Source: Siderastrea radians (lineage: Eukaryota > Cnidaria > Anthozoa > Scleractinia > Rhizangiidae). From it: a stretch of DNA of 64,000 bases. Shown here in pieces: positions 44,182 to 55,860 of the stretch (positions within the stretch are counted from its first letter, which is position 1; the number at the start of each line of letters is the position of its first letter). The notes under the pieces were generated by a model. That model was not told the DNA's origin. It saw only the letters and a program-made list of their open reading frames with translations, and ran no database searches. The position numbers and the translations under genes are program-made. The stretch is from contig OZ024898.1 in assembly GCA_964017195.1 (NCBI GenBank), forward strand, positions 16,670,475-16,734,474, read 5' to 3'.

Positions 44182-45676
44182 GGACAACCAAACTCTTTCA
44201 AATCCACACAGGGAATGTTCAGTTTGTTCAACAGATCCTTTTCAATGTGACCTCCTTTGTAGACCACGATATACTGTTGTCTCCTACGCCTCTGCTCATA
44301 CAACGTGCTCACAAACATTTCCAAGTAAATGGGAGGGTCTGCCATTTTCCAGGAGCGAGCATGAAAGGGAAGAGCATGGACTCCAGCGTGGCGTAGCTCA
44401 CGATTCTCCCGTCTTTATAAGACAAACTCTCATAAATTCAAACTGTAAACTGGATCGTCCACCCTGCAGGTCGCACTGTCCAACTTCACGGGCCAAAAAT
44501 TCTGTCCACAGAAAACCCATCCATTTCTAAAATCAAACAAATAGGTCGCTGGGTCGCAAGTGGGGCTACACATGACAGGGAATCGGTAAACATGTGGCGT
44601 AGGCCCGCAAGAGAGAGAAGGGAGTCAACTGTAATCCCCACTTTTCTTAACCACACAAATGACAGAATTGATCTTGCCTGGTTGGTCACCGCTCACTCCA
44701 TTTTATTCGCATCCAAATAACATGGCCTGCAACGAGTGCTGGAAAAATAAGGAGGGAGAGGGTTACCCTTGTATTTTTTCAAACAAAAACAAGAGACGCC
44801 GAACCTTTAGAAAAAAGAGCGACTCGGTGGCATCCTTTCACTCTTACTGGTAACCATGGCCGAAAGATGACAAAGTCGACGTATGCAAGGGCTTGTTCCT
44901 GAGATCCCTCAAACCCAGTTTCGCTGCGCTTGTTTTACCGACGATGCTGTCAGAGAGATATCATACCTCGTGTCCCATGTGCCTCGATGAACAACAACAG
45001 CCCCCTCCCCCCCGTTACTGTGGTCTCTCCTGCTCAGCCACGCCTCAACTGTGGAGTAGTGATTGAACGGCTGAGGCAACTATTCAATTTCCCTGACTTG
45101 GGATGACAACTTGGTCAAGTAAGAGCCATTATTCTTACTGTCTAAGCACGTAGGAGTAAGAAACAACAATTTTTAATTTTTTTTGTCGTCTGTCGTCGTG
45201 TCTCGTCGCCAGCATCGTCATTTAATGATTCACCTTATGACTTTGTTCGTAGATGCATGGGTCATTCCTACTTTTCGAGTCGACGTTGTTCACACAGAAC
45301 TCCACCCTGACTAAATGCAATCCATAGAATTGTCAACCTCCTGGAACCTTGGAACGGTTCTTTTTTGCAACGAGCACTGGAAACGATCGGGGCCCTTCCT
45401 ACGATTGGTTTGTTTTCTAGCCACAAGGCAAAAGGAAAACTCTGAAAACCCATTCACGGCCCTCTTCTTTTAGCTCACTCTTGACTCTTAGACTGATTAT
45501 AAGACGAAAGAATGAAATTTCAAATTTCAGTTTCAAAGTATTTTTTTCCACACACTTTTTTTCAGCTACGTTTTCAGATGTCCTACAATGAACTTCTTTT
45601 TCGTTCGTCAACGCATCAAATCGGTTTAACAGAATGTTTTGACTGTTAACAAATCCATCTTTTGTTTGGTTGAGCT
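44182..45676. repeat. Module C, copy 3 (5' truncated by local tandem duplication)
   Basis: Starts at the equivalent of 39303 with GGACAACCAAACTC. The minus-strand YKGG gene is therefore cut after FGCP. The rest follows copy 2, with a 17-base loss near 44680 and an extra C in the CCCCCTCCCCCC run near 45002. Confidence 0.8.
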
Positions 45677-46264
45677 GTGCAATCACGGGTGATTTTTGCT
45701 TTTATCAAAGTACCCTTTTCATCCACCACCCCTTCTACAAGACTCGTTGTTACTCTCCCTGAAAACCGCGAGCTAACTGAACAAGAACGATGTCTTCTTA
45801 GCAAGGATCTTTCGTGTATCCCAACTAGAGCCCACAATGACGAATACACAGCAAAAGCAGACTGCGAAACGTTTTTCTGCGGTCTCCGTTTGAAGGCGTA
45901 TTTTAGTTCGGACCCATCAAACGCCACAGCACCAAGTCAACCATCAAATCAGTGTGAGGACCCTTTCAAGACCCTAAAACATTCACCTTCCAACTGGACA
46001 CCACCTCCTGGAAAATTTGCAGCATTTGACTATTACATCTCCAAATGCGCTGCGAAATCAAAATGCTCGACTTCAAACAATGGGTCTCTAAAACAAACCT
46101 ATCCCACTAGAAAAATAAGCCCTTTTCTCTCTACGACAACGCAAAGACGCTGTAGTCAAACCGGCCAACAAAGGCGGTGCTGCTGTAGTACGGGCACGTG
46201 ACCTTTACATCCAGGAAGCTGAAAGACAATTGTCAGACTCACCCTATTATCAAAAGCTAGATTG
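45677..46264 (+). pseudogene. PLE-B N-terminal part, copy 3
   Basis: The longest open version (174 codons, 45677-46201), though the end (after AFDYYISKC) is out of the original frame through a one-base loss near 46049. Motifs as in the unit 1 copy: ELTEQERCLLSKDLSCIPT and SNWTPPPGKF. Cut at 46264 by the TIR-PLE element. Confidence 0.7.
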
Positions 46265-49200
46265 TAGTGGGACGGATATGTGCAGATTTTGCCCTGAATT
46301 GTTCATTTTGCGTTCAAAGCACCAAATTCTCAGAAAGGATAGAATTTCTTATAGTTGTAAATACTTGATATCCTGCCATCGCAAAATTTTCTACATAAGT
46401 GAGTTTTTTAACTTTTTCCAAAATGGTCGCCATCTTGACCGGAAGTAGAATTTGGTATTACCGGAAGTGTCCTTTTTTCTACGTAAATTAATTCTGATGT
46501 TGGATAAAACGAGTCCTTGCCTATTTTCAACAATTTCCGCTTGGAAAATAATGCATTACTTTGACTATTTGGTCAAATGGAAGCATTTTCTTCTAAGGCG
46601 GATATGAAATTATCCTTAAACTGGAAGAAATATTGATGCTGAGAAGTAACAAAAAATAAAGATATTGTTTCTGACCTATGATGATGTTGTTTCGTTTTTA
46701 GTATGTACACAATAATTGGAAGAAATGTGTATAATACCCAGAATGCTTCTGTGTATTACCCAGAATTCTCTATAATTTGCACATCAGATCCGCCATCTTT
46801 GTTCAGATCGCCATGTGTATCACTGCTAACGCAAACTTTAAGTATCCACCCGACCAGTGTACTGTTTTAAGAAGACAAACTTGATAGAATAAAATATAAA
46901 CTTTAAGGAATTTATATAACATACAGACATTTCAGTGAAACTTTGGAAAAAAGGGAGACGGGCCTGCGCGGCTCCGACGCGCGTGTTTTAGCCTTTTAAA
47001 ATGGCTTAAAAATTTAAACCAGTAGTTGTAACTGCAGTTTTGATTTGTGATTCTCTTTTTAGTGTCTAAAAGAGTACCAGGCCTGCGCGCCTCCTGCATG
47101 CCTGGTTTAGCCTTTCTAGAGTTTTGAATTGTTCTCACGAGTATATTTTTGACGGAACCCTCTCTTAGGGGCGGTTCGTTGAAAATGTTGTTTAGCAACA
47201 GGAATTCGTTAAAACTGTTACGCGCTTTCACTACAGAGAGATCGATCGTTTGAGAATTCAAATCAAACAAGGCAAGAGGCCAATAGCTCCTAGAAAGAAC
47301 TCAAGAACTATTGTAAATAAGAAACCACATTTCAATAAGTTAATCGCACTCGGCGCCTAGTGAAAACATTGTAACGCTTGAGCGTGTACATAAGGTAGCC
47401 GAAGGCATGAACAAGAAAATTTCAGAGTTCGACGACATGATGTCAAAACTAAATGACATTCAGAATAAACATGTGGAACAGTATACATGTCTCTTTTCTG
47501 AGTCCCAATACGAAAACGGGTCCACTAAGAAACCATCCAAAGCAAACTCAATTAAAGGAAAATCAACAAAGCCAACAAAAATCAATTCACTTAAAGAAAA
47601 GGCAAAAACGCCACTCAAGGTCAGCTCAACAAAAAGGCGAAAAGAAGGCAGAAAAACCAAACAAAAAAATTTAAAAACGCCTTTAGAGGCAAACAAAAGA
47701 CACATAAAAAACCTCTCGGATAAAAAGCTTACAAATGACCAGATTAACTTACTGGCGAAAGGGCTAAAATACATTCCCACTCCCGTGACAAACGAGATGC
47801 AAACCAAAAAACAACTCTTGCGTGACCTCGATCATTTCGCGAGAAGAATGTGTCTCCAATACATTTTTCAAGGGGAAAACACAAAACCTCATCCTTTCCA
47901 CGTTAAATCTACATGCAAAACACAAATACAACCATCCGTAGCCCTTGAAAGCTATTTAGAAGAGGTCAAAATTAAACTGGCAGAACTAGAACTCAAAAAT
48001 CCAAAGGACAATCTTAATCCCGCTGAACGCGAGACACTTAACACCCTAAAGCGTGACACCAACATTAACCTTAAAAGGCTGACAAAGGAACTACATCTGT
48101 AGTTCTAAACATTGAGGACAAAATTAAAGAAGGTCAAACCCAGCTAGATAACGGGGAACACTACAGACCTCTTGTGAATCCTTTGGTTTTCAACAGCTTA
48201 TTAGCGGACTCTATCTTGGAAACCACATAGATGAAATGACCAAATATGGCTTTGTCAAACACCACAATCGCCTCATATTCCAATATTCTACACCCTAACA
48301 AAGATACACAAACCGACCCCAGTCGGGAGACCTATTATTCATTCGTCGATAAACTCCTTCAGCCTATGGCACAACAACAAAAGTCATATCTAAAAATACA
48401 ACTCACTTCATCAATTTCATAGAGAAAACGAAGGTACCAGAAAACACAATCCTTGTTTCAATGGACGTTATGAGCTTATGTAGAAATATTCCTCAAGAGG
48501 AACTTAGAATAAACATAAAAAAACGAACCTCCTATCCCTACCCGACTACTGCAAAGAGCGCTCAAACTTATCCTAGCGGAGAACTCCTTCCAGTTTACTG
48601 GAAAAACTACGTACAAATATATGGGACTGCCACGGGCACCAAAATGGCAGTTGCTTTCGCCAATATTTTCATAGCTAAGGTAACCAGAGAAGAGATCACA
48701 CAGTTCATTGAACAAGCTAACAAACAACATCAAACTATCAAGTCTACAGCTGAAGTATTCAAAACAGAAACAAACTTTTTGGACACTACTGTTTACAAAG
48801 GTGAAGGATTTAGAGATGAGTCGGTGCTAGATGTACGCACCCATTTTAAGCCCACTGAGACATTTCAGTGCACCCATTTCTCAACCTGCCATCAACCAGG
48901 AGTGAAAAGAGGCTTCATCAAAGGAGAGGCTCTAAGACTACTTAGAACTAACTCTTCTAAAACATTCTTTGAAGAGAGCGTCACAAACTTCAAAACACAT
49001 CTTCTTGAGACTGAGAGGATGCCCAGAAAACTTTAATCAAACAACCCTCTCAGGAGTTACTTTTGAAGACAGGAATCAAGCCCTCCGACAAAAACAAAAA
49101 CAAGAAAAGAAAATCTTGCCCTTTGTAACGCAATAACAGCCAGCAGTGCCTAACTTAAAACAATACTCATGAACAGCTGGCATCTCATAACACAGCAACC

Positions 49201-50016
49201 CGTTGCTAAACGACATTTTCAAGGAACCTCCCCTTAAAGATATACTCGTGAGGGCAAAACTCTAGAAAGGCTAAAACACGCGTGTAGGAGGCGCGCAGGC
49301 CTGTTACTCTTTTAGACACTAAAAAATGAATCACAAATCAAAACTGCAGTTACAACTTCTTAACTTAAGCCATTTTAAAAGGCTAAGACACGCGCGTGGG
49401 AGCCCCGCAGGCCCGTCACCCTTTTTAACTTTGCTAAAAAAACGTGACTTGTTGAAAAATTTTGGTTCAGACATAACCAGCAGTCAATTGCATTTGAATG
49501 TATAAGATGTATCTGTAACTCAAACATATTATAAATGTTGTTTTTAAGAGCAAGATAGCCAAACAGGATGTAATTATGATGAAAGACGCAATATAATTAT
49601 TATAAAATGGAAAATAAAGAGGTTTTCTAGACAGATAAAGGTTATTTTACGATTTATACACCACTTCCGGTTTAAAGTAACGGCCATTTTGAATATAGTA
49701 TGTATTTGTATCAGACTTGTGTTCTGTGGCTCCAAATTACAGCAAAATAGTTTATATACTAAAATTAGATTCCTCTGCGTGCTTCAGGACCGTTTTCAAG
49801 GCAAACAACTAACTATTAGGGCTTTTCTATTAAGTTGCAATTCCACTTCCGGTTCAAGATGGCGGCCGTTTTGAAACACCCTCTTAACTCAGCTCACGTC
49901 ACATTTTCGCAGTGGCACTATATCAGATATCCATCAACACGTTAAAAACTATCTTTCCACCAAATTTTGTTCTTTTAACAGAAAGTGAACAATTCCAGCA
50001 CATATCCGCCCCACTA
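46265..50016 (+). mobile_element. TIR-PLE composite element, copy 3
   Basis: Ends TAGTGGGACGGATATGTGC and CATATCCGCCCCACTA, flanked by TTG on both sides (46262-46264 and 50017-50019). At 3,752 bp it is the most complete copy. It retains the right-terminal stretch GTGGCACTATATCAGATATC (near 49912) that unit 1 has lost. It sits at the same position in PLE-B as the other two copies, so all derive from one insertion. Confidence 0.7.
47407..49036 (+). pseudogene. PLE-A RT pseudogene, copy 3 (best N-terminus)
   Basis: The first 231 codons (47407-48102) are open and contain LTNDQINLLAKGLKYIPTP and ERETLNTLKRDTNI. Loss of one A in the AAAAGG run near 48075 then shifts the frame. A second frame (48461-49036) starts MDVMSLCRNIPQEELR, includes GTATGTKMAVAFANIF and ends KGEALRLLRTNSS...MPRKL. 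The YIDD-bearing segment is absent as in the other copies. The middle, with the expected KIHK and GRP motifs, is frameshifted. Confidence 0.75.
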
Positions 50017-50960
50017 TTGTGATCTTACCATGGACCGTAATAAGAAAGTTGCTGAGGTCGTCCATGACGGCATTTCTAAACTGGAACTTCCACCATCAAC
50101 CACCAATTTAATTGTTGACCACCTCCGTGATTCAAAATTCTACCTACTTCCCAAGATTCATAAACCAGGGAACCCGGGCAGGCCTATAGTATCAGCTTGT
50201 AACTTTGCTACTGAACTCCTAGCCACTTATCTCGATATGATCACGAAGCCTCTTGTAGAAAACCTACCGAGCTACGTCAAAGACACTAATCACATGCTTG
50301 ACATTGTCCAATCTTTTCGTTTCTCCGGCACCCACAATTATATGTTCAACATGGACATCAAGTCATGTTTCGACGCAGTATGGAAGCAAGATTAATCTTC
50401 CGTCACAAGACTTTATAACCAAGTGAAATGAACACTGACTTTGCATTTCTCTGATAGTTACTTTTTAGCGCGCGTGCGAGTCGTAGATTCATTTTTGACT
50501 TTCAAAATTAGCCGACGTGCGTTGTTGCTTAACGCCATTATTTCTCACTGAAGAAGAGATTTTTCCAAATTTCCACTTCAAGCGCAGAGACACATTTAAA
50601 GTTACATCAAGAATATCTCGATTTACATGCGCTACACAGTTTTTATGCAATTTTCCGTTTAAAGTACTTTCCTACTGTGACTTTAACATCAAGAATGCCA
50701 CATCCAAGTAACTTCATGAGAAATTTAAAGAGAGAACTCAACAGCAAAGTCAGCCACTACCATGAGATATCTAAAAAGGTGGCCCCTTCACCTGGCAGAC
50801 AAAATATGTGACAAAACACGGTTTTCCAGCCACATTGGTTTCCTAAGCAGATGCCTACGCCACGGACTAATACCTAATGGGTTTCACATCAATTCTCACG
50901 ACATCAAGCCTTTGACAAGGAAACTCTACTCAATACAAGAGGCAACTAGATATTGTTAGA
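50017..50960 (+). pseudogene. PLE-B RT palm part, copy 3 (best copy)
   Basis: In a frame covering 49985-50395: KKVAEVVHDGISKLELPP, FYLLPKIHKPGNPGRPIVSA, ELLATYLDMITKPLVENLPS and MDIKSCFDAVWKQD. KIHKP...GRPIVS is a diagnostic PLE RT block. After 50395 the similarity is lost; 50700-50960 has further short protein-like pieces (HIGFLSRCLRHGLIP) that could be an N-terminal part of another copy. The catalytic region is missing here. Confidence 0.75.
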
Positions 50961-51079
50961 AAGCACTTCTTTCGTTGCCTTATGCGTGCAACCATCGTAT
51001 CCATGCAACATAGATGTCAATCATTAACTATCCCTATTGATGATATCTGCAACGAACTGAGATCCACATCTAATGACCC

Positions 51080-52535
51080 AGACTATCACTGAAAACCTTG
51101 AGCTAACTGAGCCCACGATGACGAATACACAGAAAAGCAGACTGCGAAAAGTTTTTCCGCCGTCTCCGTCTGAAGGCGCATTTTAGTTCGGACCCTTCAA
51201 ACGCCAGACCCCCAAGTCAACCATCAAATAAGTGTGAGGACCCTTTTAAGACCATAAAACACTCACTTTCCAACTGGCCACCACCTCGACTACAAGATGC
51301 TCGATTACAATTAGCGGGTTACTAAAACAAACCTATCACCACTAGAAAAAGAACCCCATTTCTCTTTACGACAACGCAAAGAAGTTGTAGCCAAACCAGC
51401 AGACAAAGGCAGTGCTGTTGTAGTAAAGGCTCGTGACCTTTACATCCAGGAAGCTGAAAGGCAATTGTCAGACTTAGCTTTTATCAAAGCTAGATCGCGA
51501 TCTTACCCTTGACCATAATAAGAAAGTTGCTGAGGTTGTCCATGACGCCATTTCTAAACGCGAGCTTCCACCAGCAACCACCAATTTAATTTTTGACCAC
51601 CCCCGTACTTCAAAATTCTACCTCCTTCCCAAGATTCATAAACCAGGGAACCTGAGCAGACCTATAGTATCAGCCTGTAACTGTCCTACTGAACTCCTAG
51701 CCACTTCCGTCGATATGATTACCAAGCCTTTTGTAGAAAACCTAAAGTGCTACGTCAAAGACACTAATCACATGCTTGACATTGTGGAATCTTTTCGTTT
51801 CTCCGGCACTTCCAATTATGTGTTCGCTATGGACATCAGGTCATTGTATATCGTTATACCCAATAACGATGGCTTACTAGCACACACACTTAATCTACAA
51901 ACGTATTTAGCTCAAACCACCTACCCATTCCTTGGTCTGCCTTGCCGAACTCGTTCTTACCCTTAATACCTTCTCCTTCAATGGCGAGTATTACCATCAA
52001 ACTGGAGGCGTGGCGATGGGAAGCTGTTTCGGTCCGAACTATGCGTGTTTATTTGTTGGCCACATTGAACAGCAGATTTTCCAGCAGTACAAAGGAAAAA
52101 CACCTGACCTCTACAAGCGCTACATTGACGAATAGTGGGTGCAGCGTCGGGCACCACAGAGTACTTCCTAAATAATTTTCATACAAGCCTGAAATTCACT
52201 TGGGCCATCTCAAACGACAAGCTTCCCTTCCTGGATCTCTATTTGACTCCATCCTCTAACCGCCTAATCACTACTTTTTACTATAAAGAGACAGACTCTC
52301 ACTCATATCTCAATTACTCATCCTCACACCCAGTTGGTTGCAACAAATCAATTCCTTATAGCCAATTTCTCCGCCTGAGAAGGATCTGCAGTGAAGAAGA
52401 AGACTTAACAACTAGAAGTGAAGAAATAACTTCATTTTTCATACGTCTAAGGATTTTTCCCATTTTTTACTTCAAGCGCAGAGATACTAATTTACATTTA
52501 AATCAAGAATATCCCTTTTACATTGGACGAGTGGA
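51080..52535 (+). pseudogene. Second PLE-B copy, without the insertion
   Basis: Covers N-terminus to thumb: fragments of the N-terminal domain (51090-51480), AISKRELPPATTNLIFDHPR, KFYLLPKIHKPGN (about 51610), PFVENLKCYVKDTNHMLDIV (51730), YYHQTGGVAMGSCFGPNYAC (about 51990-52050), then YKRYIDE and a stop (52133-52135) and, after a shift, NDKLPFLDLYLTPSSNRLIT and YSQFLRLRRICSEEEDL. The same YIDE-stop lesion is in unit 1. At 51483-51510 the N-terminal and palm parts are contiguous (AAAGCTAGATCGCGATCTTA), showing the site without TIR-PLE. Confidence 0.75.
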
Positions 52536-53385
52536 TCTCACGGCTTACCAAATTTCCTAACTTTCCTCATAGATCATTAAATCTTTCACCTCTTGGGGTA
52601 TGCGTCATCTTTTGGCCAAGATCTTTGTAGGGCTTCCTTTCATCTGCACATGGACATCCCTGTGAGCATCCTGTGTAAGGAAAACCAAGACACCAGGACC
52701 CAACAAGAAGTGTTACGCATTCTTTATCTCTTCTAGCTACATCACGTCTTTAATCCCCACATTTCATGTTAGGACATGGCTAGGACATTGACTTACAACA
52801 TTTTAGTCCCCTGATTAGTCTAATAAGGGAGACACAACAAATGAACTTCATAGATGGTGGAGCACGCATACGCTGGCGCTCTGTATGTAGGTTACTAAGG
52901 TGATTTTTGATTGAGAGCCGTCAAAAATTTCATTGATAGTTCATTCTTATTCAACATCAAAATGTGACGTCATTTGCGAATTTTTAGTTCCGGTATCACG
53001 TCAACAACCTCCTTCACCAATGACATCCCTTCCCTTTGTCACGTGGTATCTTGCGTCGCCAATCATAACTCGCCCATCAAAGTAAGGGTAGCGCACATAG
53101 GAGAAAGTACCTTACTACTCGCGAGAATCGCTTGTCAGACGCATGACCACACCTGAATTTTCTTGTTTGTTTTGACTTTGCTTTCAAAAGGCATAGTGGC
53201 AGGACGAGTGTGTTTTCCTTGGAGAAGTTGGATGACGGGTAGGAGAACCATCACCGTGTTTCAAAGAAGTCGTCCTCTGGCGGACTTGTCTGCTAGGTAC
53301 TTTAAGACGCACACTAGCCAACGGAGCTTACGCGGCCGGACCTTAACCGGGTTTCTCTAGCATAGAACAACTCAGAGTATTGCTA

Positions 53386-53540
53386 GTTATCCCTGGATGG
53401 GATGCTAGTCCATCACAGGGATACCCCTACCAGTGTGTCGCTGGTGGCCATTTCACACACCTGGATAAGGACACGAATTCAGGGACTGGCTCGAAGAGAC
53501 AAGAACTCCAACACATTAACCACTACACCACCGCAACCCC
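53386..53540 (-). mobile_element. tRNA-derived SINE-like insert, copy 3 (internally deleted)
   Basis: As at 29447-29641 but with about 40 bp missing after CCTGGATAAGG (53470). The A-box-like TGGTGTAGTGG remains on the minus strand near 53531-53521. Confidence 0.5.
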
Positions 53541-54665
53541 AGGACTTGACTGCTAGCCAACAGTTAAAGACTAGAGCGTTGACGCTCACTATCTACCACT
53601 TCTTATGCCCGAATATGGTCATAGACTTTTCACACGGGAGGTGCCTGCGGTGTGAATCTTTTGACTGAGGAACTTGGGATACAAGTAGAAGTAGTCATAG
53701 GTCCTGCACAAATCCTGTACCCCTTTCGATTACTAAACCTACTTAAATCATGCAGACCCACTCTGGAACTTTATGCCATCTTGGCTGGTGAAAACTACCC
53801 TTTGACTTTTGTCCCCTTAATTGTCTTTATACTGCTATACCGCAAAGTTAAAGAAAAAACGAAAGAATAGAAAAAGGGAAAGGAGGACTCCCTCTCTTGG
53901 ACCCTTTCTCAAGAAACCAAGTAACATGAGTCGACTGTATAAAAAGAGGTGCTTTGTTTGGCTCTCTGGGTCTTTTTTCTCAGTGACCTGAGCCAGATAA
54001 AAGATCAGGCAGAGCAAGCAGAGCTTAGTAGTGTGTCACGTAAGACGTCCTGTCTTTGCTACTAGAACAAGAAGAGGATGACTCTTGATGATAAGAGCAC
54101 CTCTTTTTTATACAGCGGTAATTATATTGATCTTAATGCAGAGTAAGCGTTCGAAGTTGACCTTCAACCTGATGTGGAACGGCATTTAAACACAATTGTG
54201 TCAAACGGGCAATTTTGTGGACTGTCTTCATCCAGTAACTACCGACAAAGGATGCAATGAGCCATCAATCGTGTGTTGGACTCTCGCATAGCTGACGAGG
54301 ACCAGCGGTATTTCACCCTTGACTTTTCTATAACTTCTAAGGAGGAACATTGCGGGCGGGGGAGTGGCTTTGTGGTGGGTTGTGCGAGTGTGAGCTCCTA
54401 CAACGTTTGGGTGCTGCTTTGAAAGGGAGGGAGCAATTTGAAGGTGTCAACTCTCCATCGCACAAATTAAAACCGGGGCAACAGAGTCTTTGAAACAAAA
54501 CAAAAAAGATCCCGAGTGTGGTACTGAACCCCTGGTGATTACCAGAGGTGTTTTTGCAAACGATGAGTAATAGATTTATTATCCAACTCAACTGTACAAT
54601 ATTTTGGGATTTTTGTACTCTTTTGGCGCGCCTTCCTTACAATAACCAATACAGTTGGATGGTAA

Positions 54666-54708
<43 letters not shown>

Positions 54709-54727
54709 GACTTATTTACTTACTTAT
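54666..54727. repeat. (ACTT)n microsatellite, copy 3 (expanded)
   Basis: About eleven clean ACTT units then interrupted ones, longer than in units 1 and 2. In one frame it reads as TYLL repeats, an artefact. Confidence 0.95.
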
Positions 54728-54810
54728 CCTCTTTGTTCCTTATGGAATTGAGGTCGTCCCCTAGAACTCGCCATCTGACCTTATGTGTCCATTCTATCAA
54801 CACTACGTCA

Positions 54811-55087
54811 ATGCCCAGACTTATCGCTGATTCCTACAACGAGCTACTAATCTTCAAGAGATCCAAGAGTAGAAGAAGGAGAAAAAGTGAAACACCAGCC
54901 ACTCCAGGCGAACAAAAGAAAAGAGGAAGAGGAAGAGAATGAGGACAGACCACTGCCACTTCACGTCACGGAAGCCATGCAACGTCAAGATTATATTCCC
55001 AATCTAATGATAACTGAAAGGGGGAATCATGTTAGACCTTATGCTCCAAAGCGGAACATTGTATCTGTGATTTTCTTCAGTGGTTAG
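54811..55087 (+). pseudogene. Basic hypothetical frame, copy 3
   Basis: Begins as in unit 1 (RSKSRRRRKSE) but lacks about 35 bp after ACACCAGCCA; the 3' part continues in another frame with RPLPLHVTEAMQRQDYIPNL. Function unknown. Confidence 0.25.
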
Positions 55088-55496
55088 ACACATTGATCGA
55101 AGAGGACACTCATCAAGTAAACGTTCTTAGCCAGAATTAGGTGCTGCAGTTATTTCGTGGTCTGCAAATATCATGCTTAGAATTTTGGTATCTCGGCACA
55201 CAAAAAAGATACTTTCCTCACAAGTTGAACAAAAAGACCAGCTCGTAGCCACGCCGCACAAAGAGCGTTCAACCTTTCAAAAGTAGTACCAAGAGCAGTG
55301 AGACCAAGGCGTCGTGTTTAATTTTCAAGTAGGGTTGGTGACCTAGTGCGAATCGGAGATCAGGTTACTGAAGATAAGGTGTCCCGATATTTAAGGTGAT
55401 TCCATTTAATTGTATTGCGCATCCTTTCTGCGCATCATTTTTCCCGTGATTAGCCCGCAGCGAGCGCGGACACTTTCGGAACTTGGTAGGTTTTTA

Positions 55497-55860
55497 TGAA
55501 AACTGAGTTGTTTAGAGAAATAAATGATCGTTTTGTCCTAATTGAGCACGGTGACCCCATTTTTTATTGTATAAACTCAATGAGGACAGTGTTCCCAAAG
55601 CCAAACAAAAAAGTTAGCAAAAATCTATGATCAGATTTTGGAAAGTTTAAAAAAATCCCTACGAGAAAAGCCATTTAGGGTAGAGGACCGCACATCAATC
55701 TACCTTTGTCACCGTCTACTTTTTGAGTTTCCAGAAAATTTGAAGCTTTTCGGCCATGTTTTGTACAACACAGATGACTATACAAATGTAGAAAGTCGCC
55801 CAGAATGTCTTCTCACTTTCGCACTGGGCACACCACTTCTTAGCGTTTTCAGCAAAGTGC
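55497..55860 (+). pseudogene. Reading frame running into the satellite, copy 3
   Basis: Starts MKTELFREINDRFVLIEHGD, frameshifted by CCCCATTTTT near 55556. From 55638 a single open frame passes through RTSIYLCHRLLFEFPENLKL and FGHVLYNTDDYT and goes on without a stop through the first satellite monomers to 55940. It is the clearest example of the join between this sequence and the array. Confidence 0.35.

Larger units (their letters stand above)
28601..52535. repeat. Giant tandem repeat, unit 2
   Basis: Second copy of the same series of modules, 23.9 kb to the next copy of the anchor. It differs from unit 1 in a shorter satellite array carrying a TIR transposon, a direct join of satellite to the middle of B at about 36255, absence of the insertion between B and C (only a short GA tract at 38624-38646), and a local tandem duplication of C plus PLE (39303 and 44182 are equivalent positions, 4,879 bp apart). 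Confidence 0.9.
52536..55805. repeat. Module A, copy 3
   Basis: Third copy of module A. It has a deletion at about 53710 that removes about 600 bp present in unit 2 (between CCTGCACA and AATCCTGTACC), taking with it most of the minus-strand hypothetical frame. Nothing further is recognised outside the sub-features. Confidence 0.8.
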
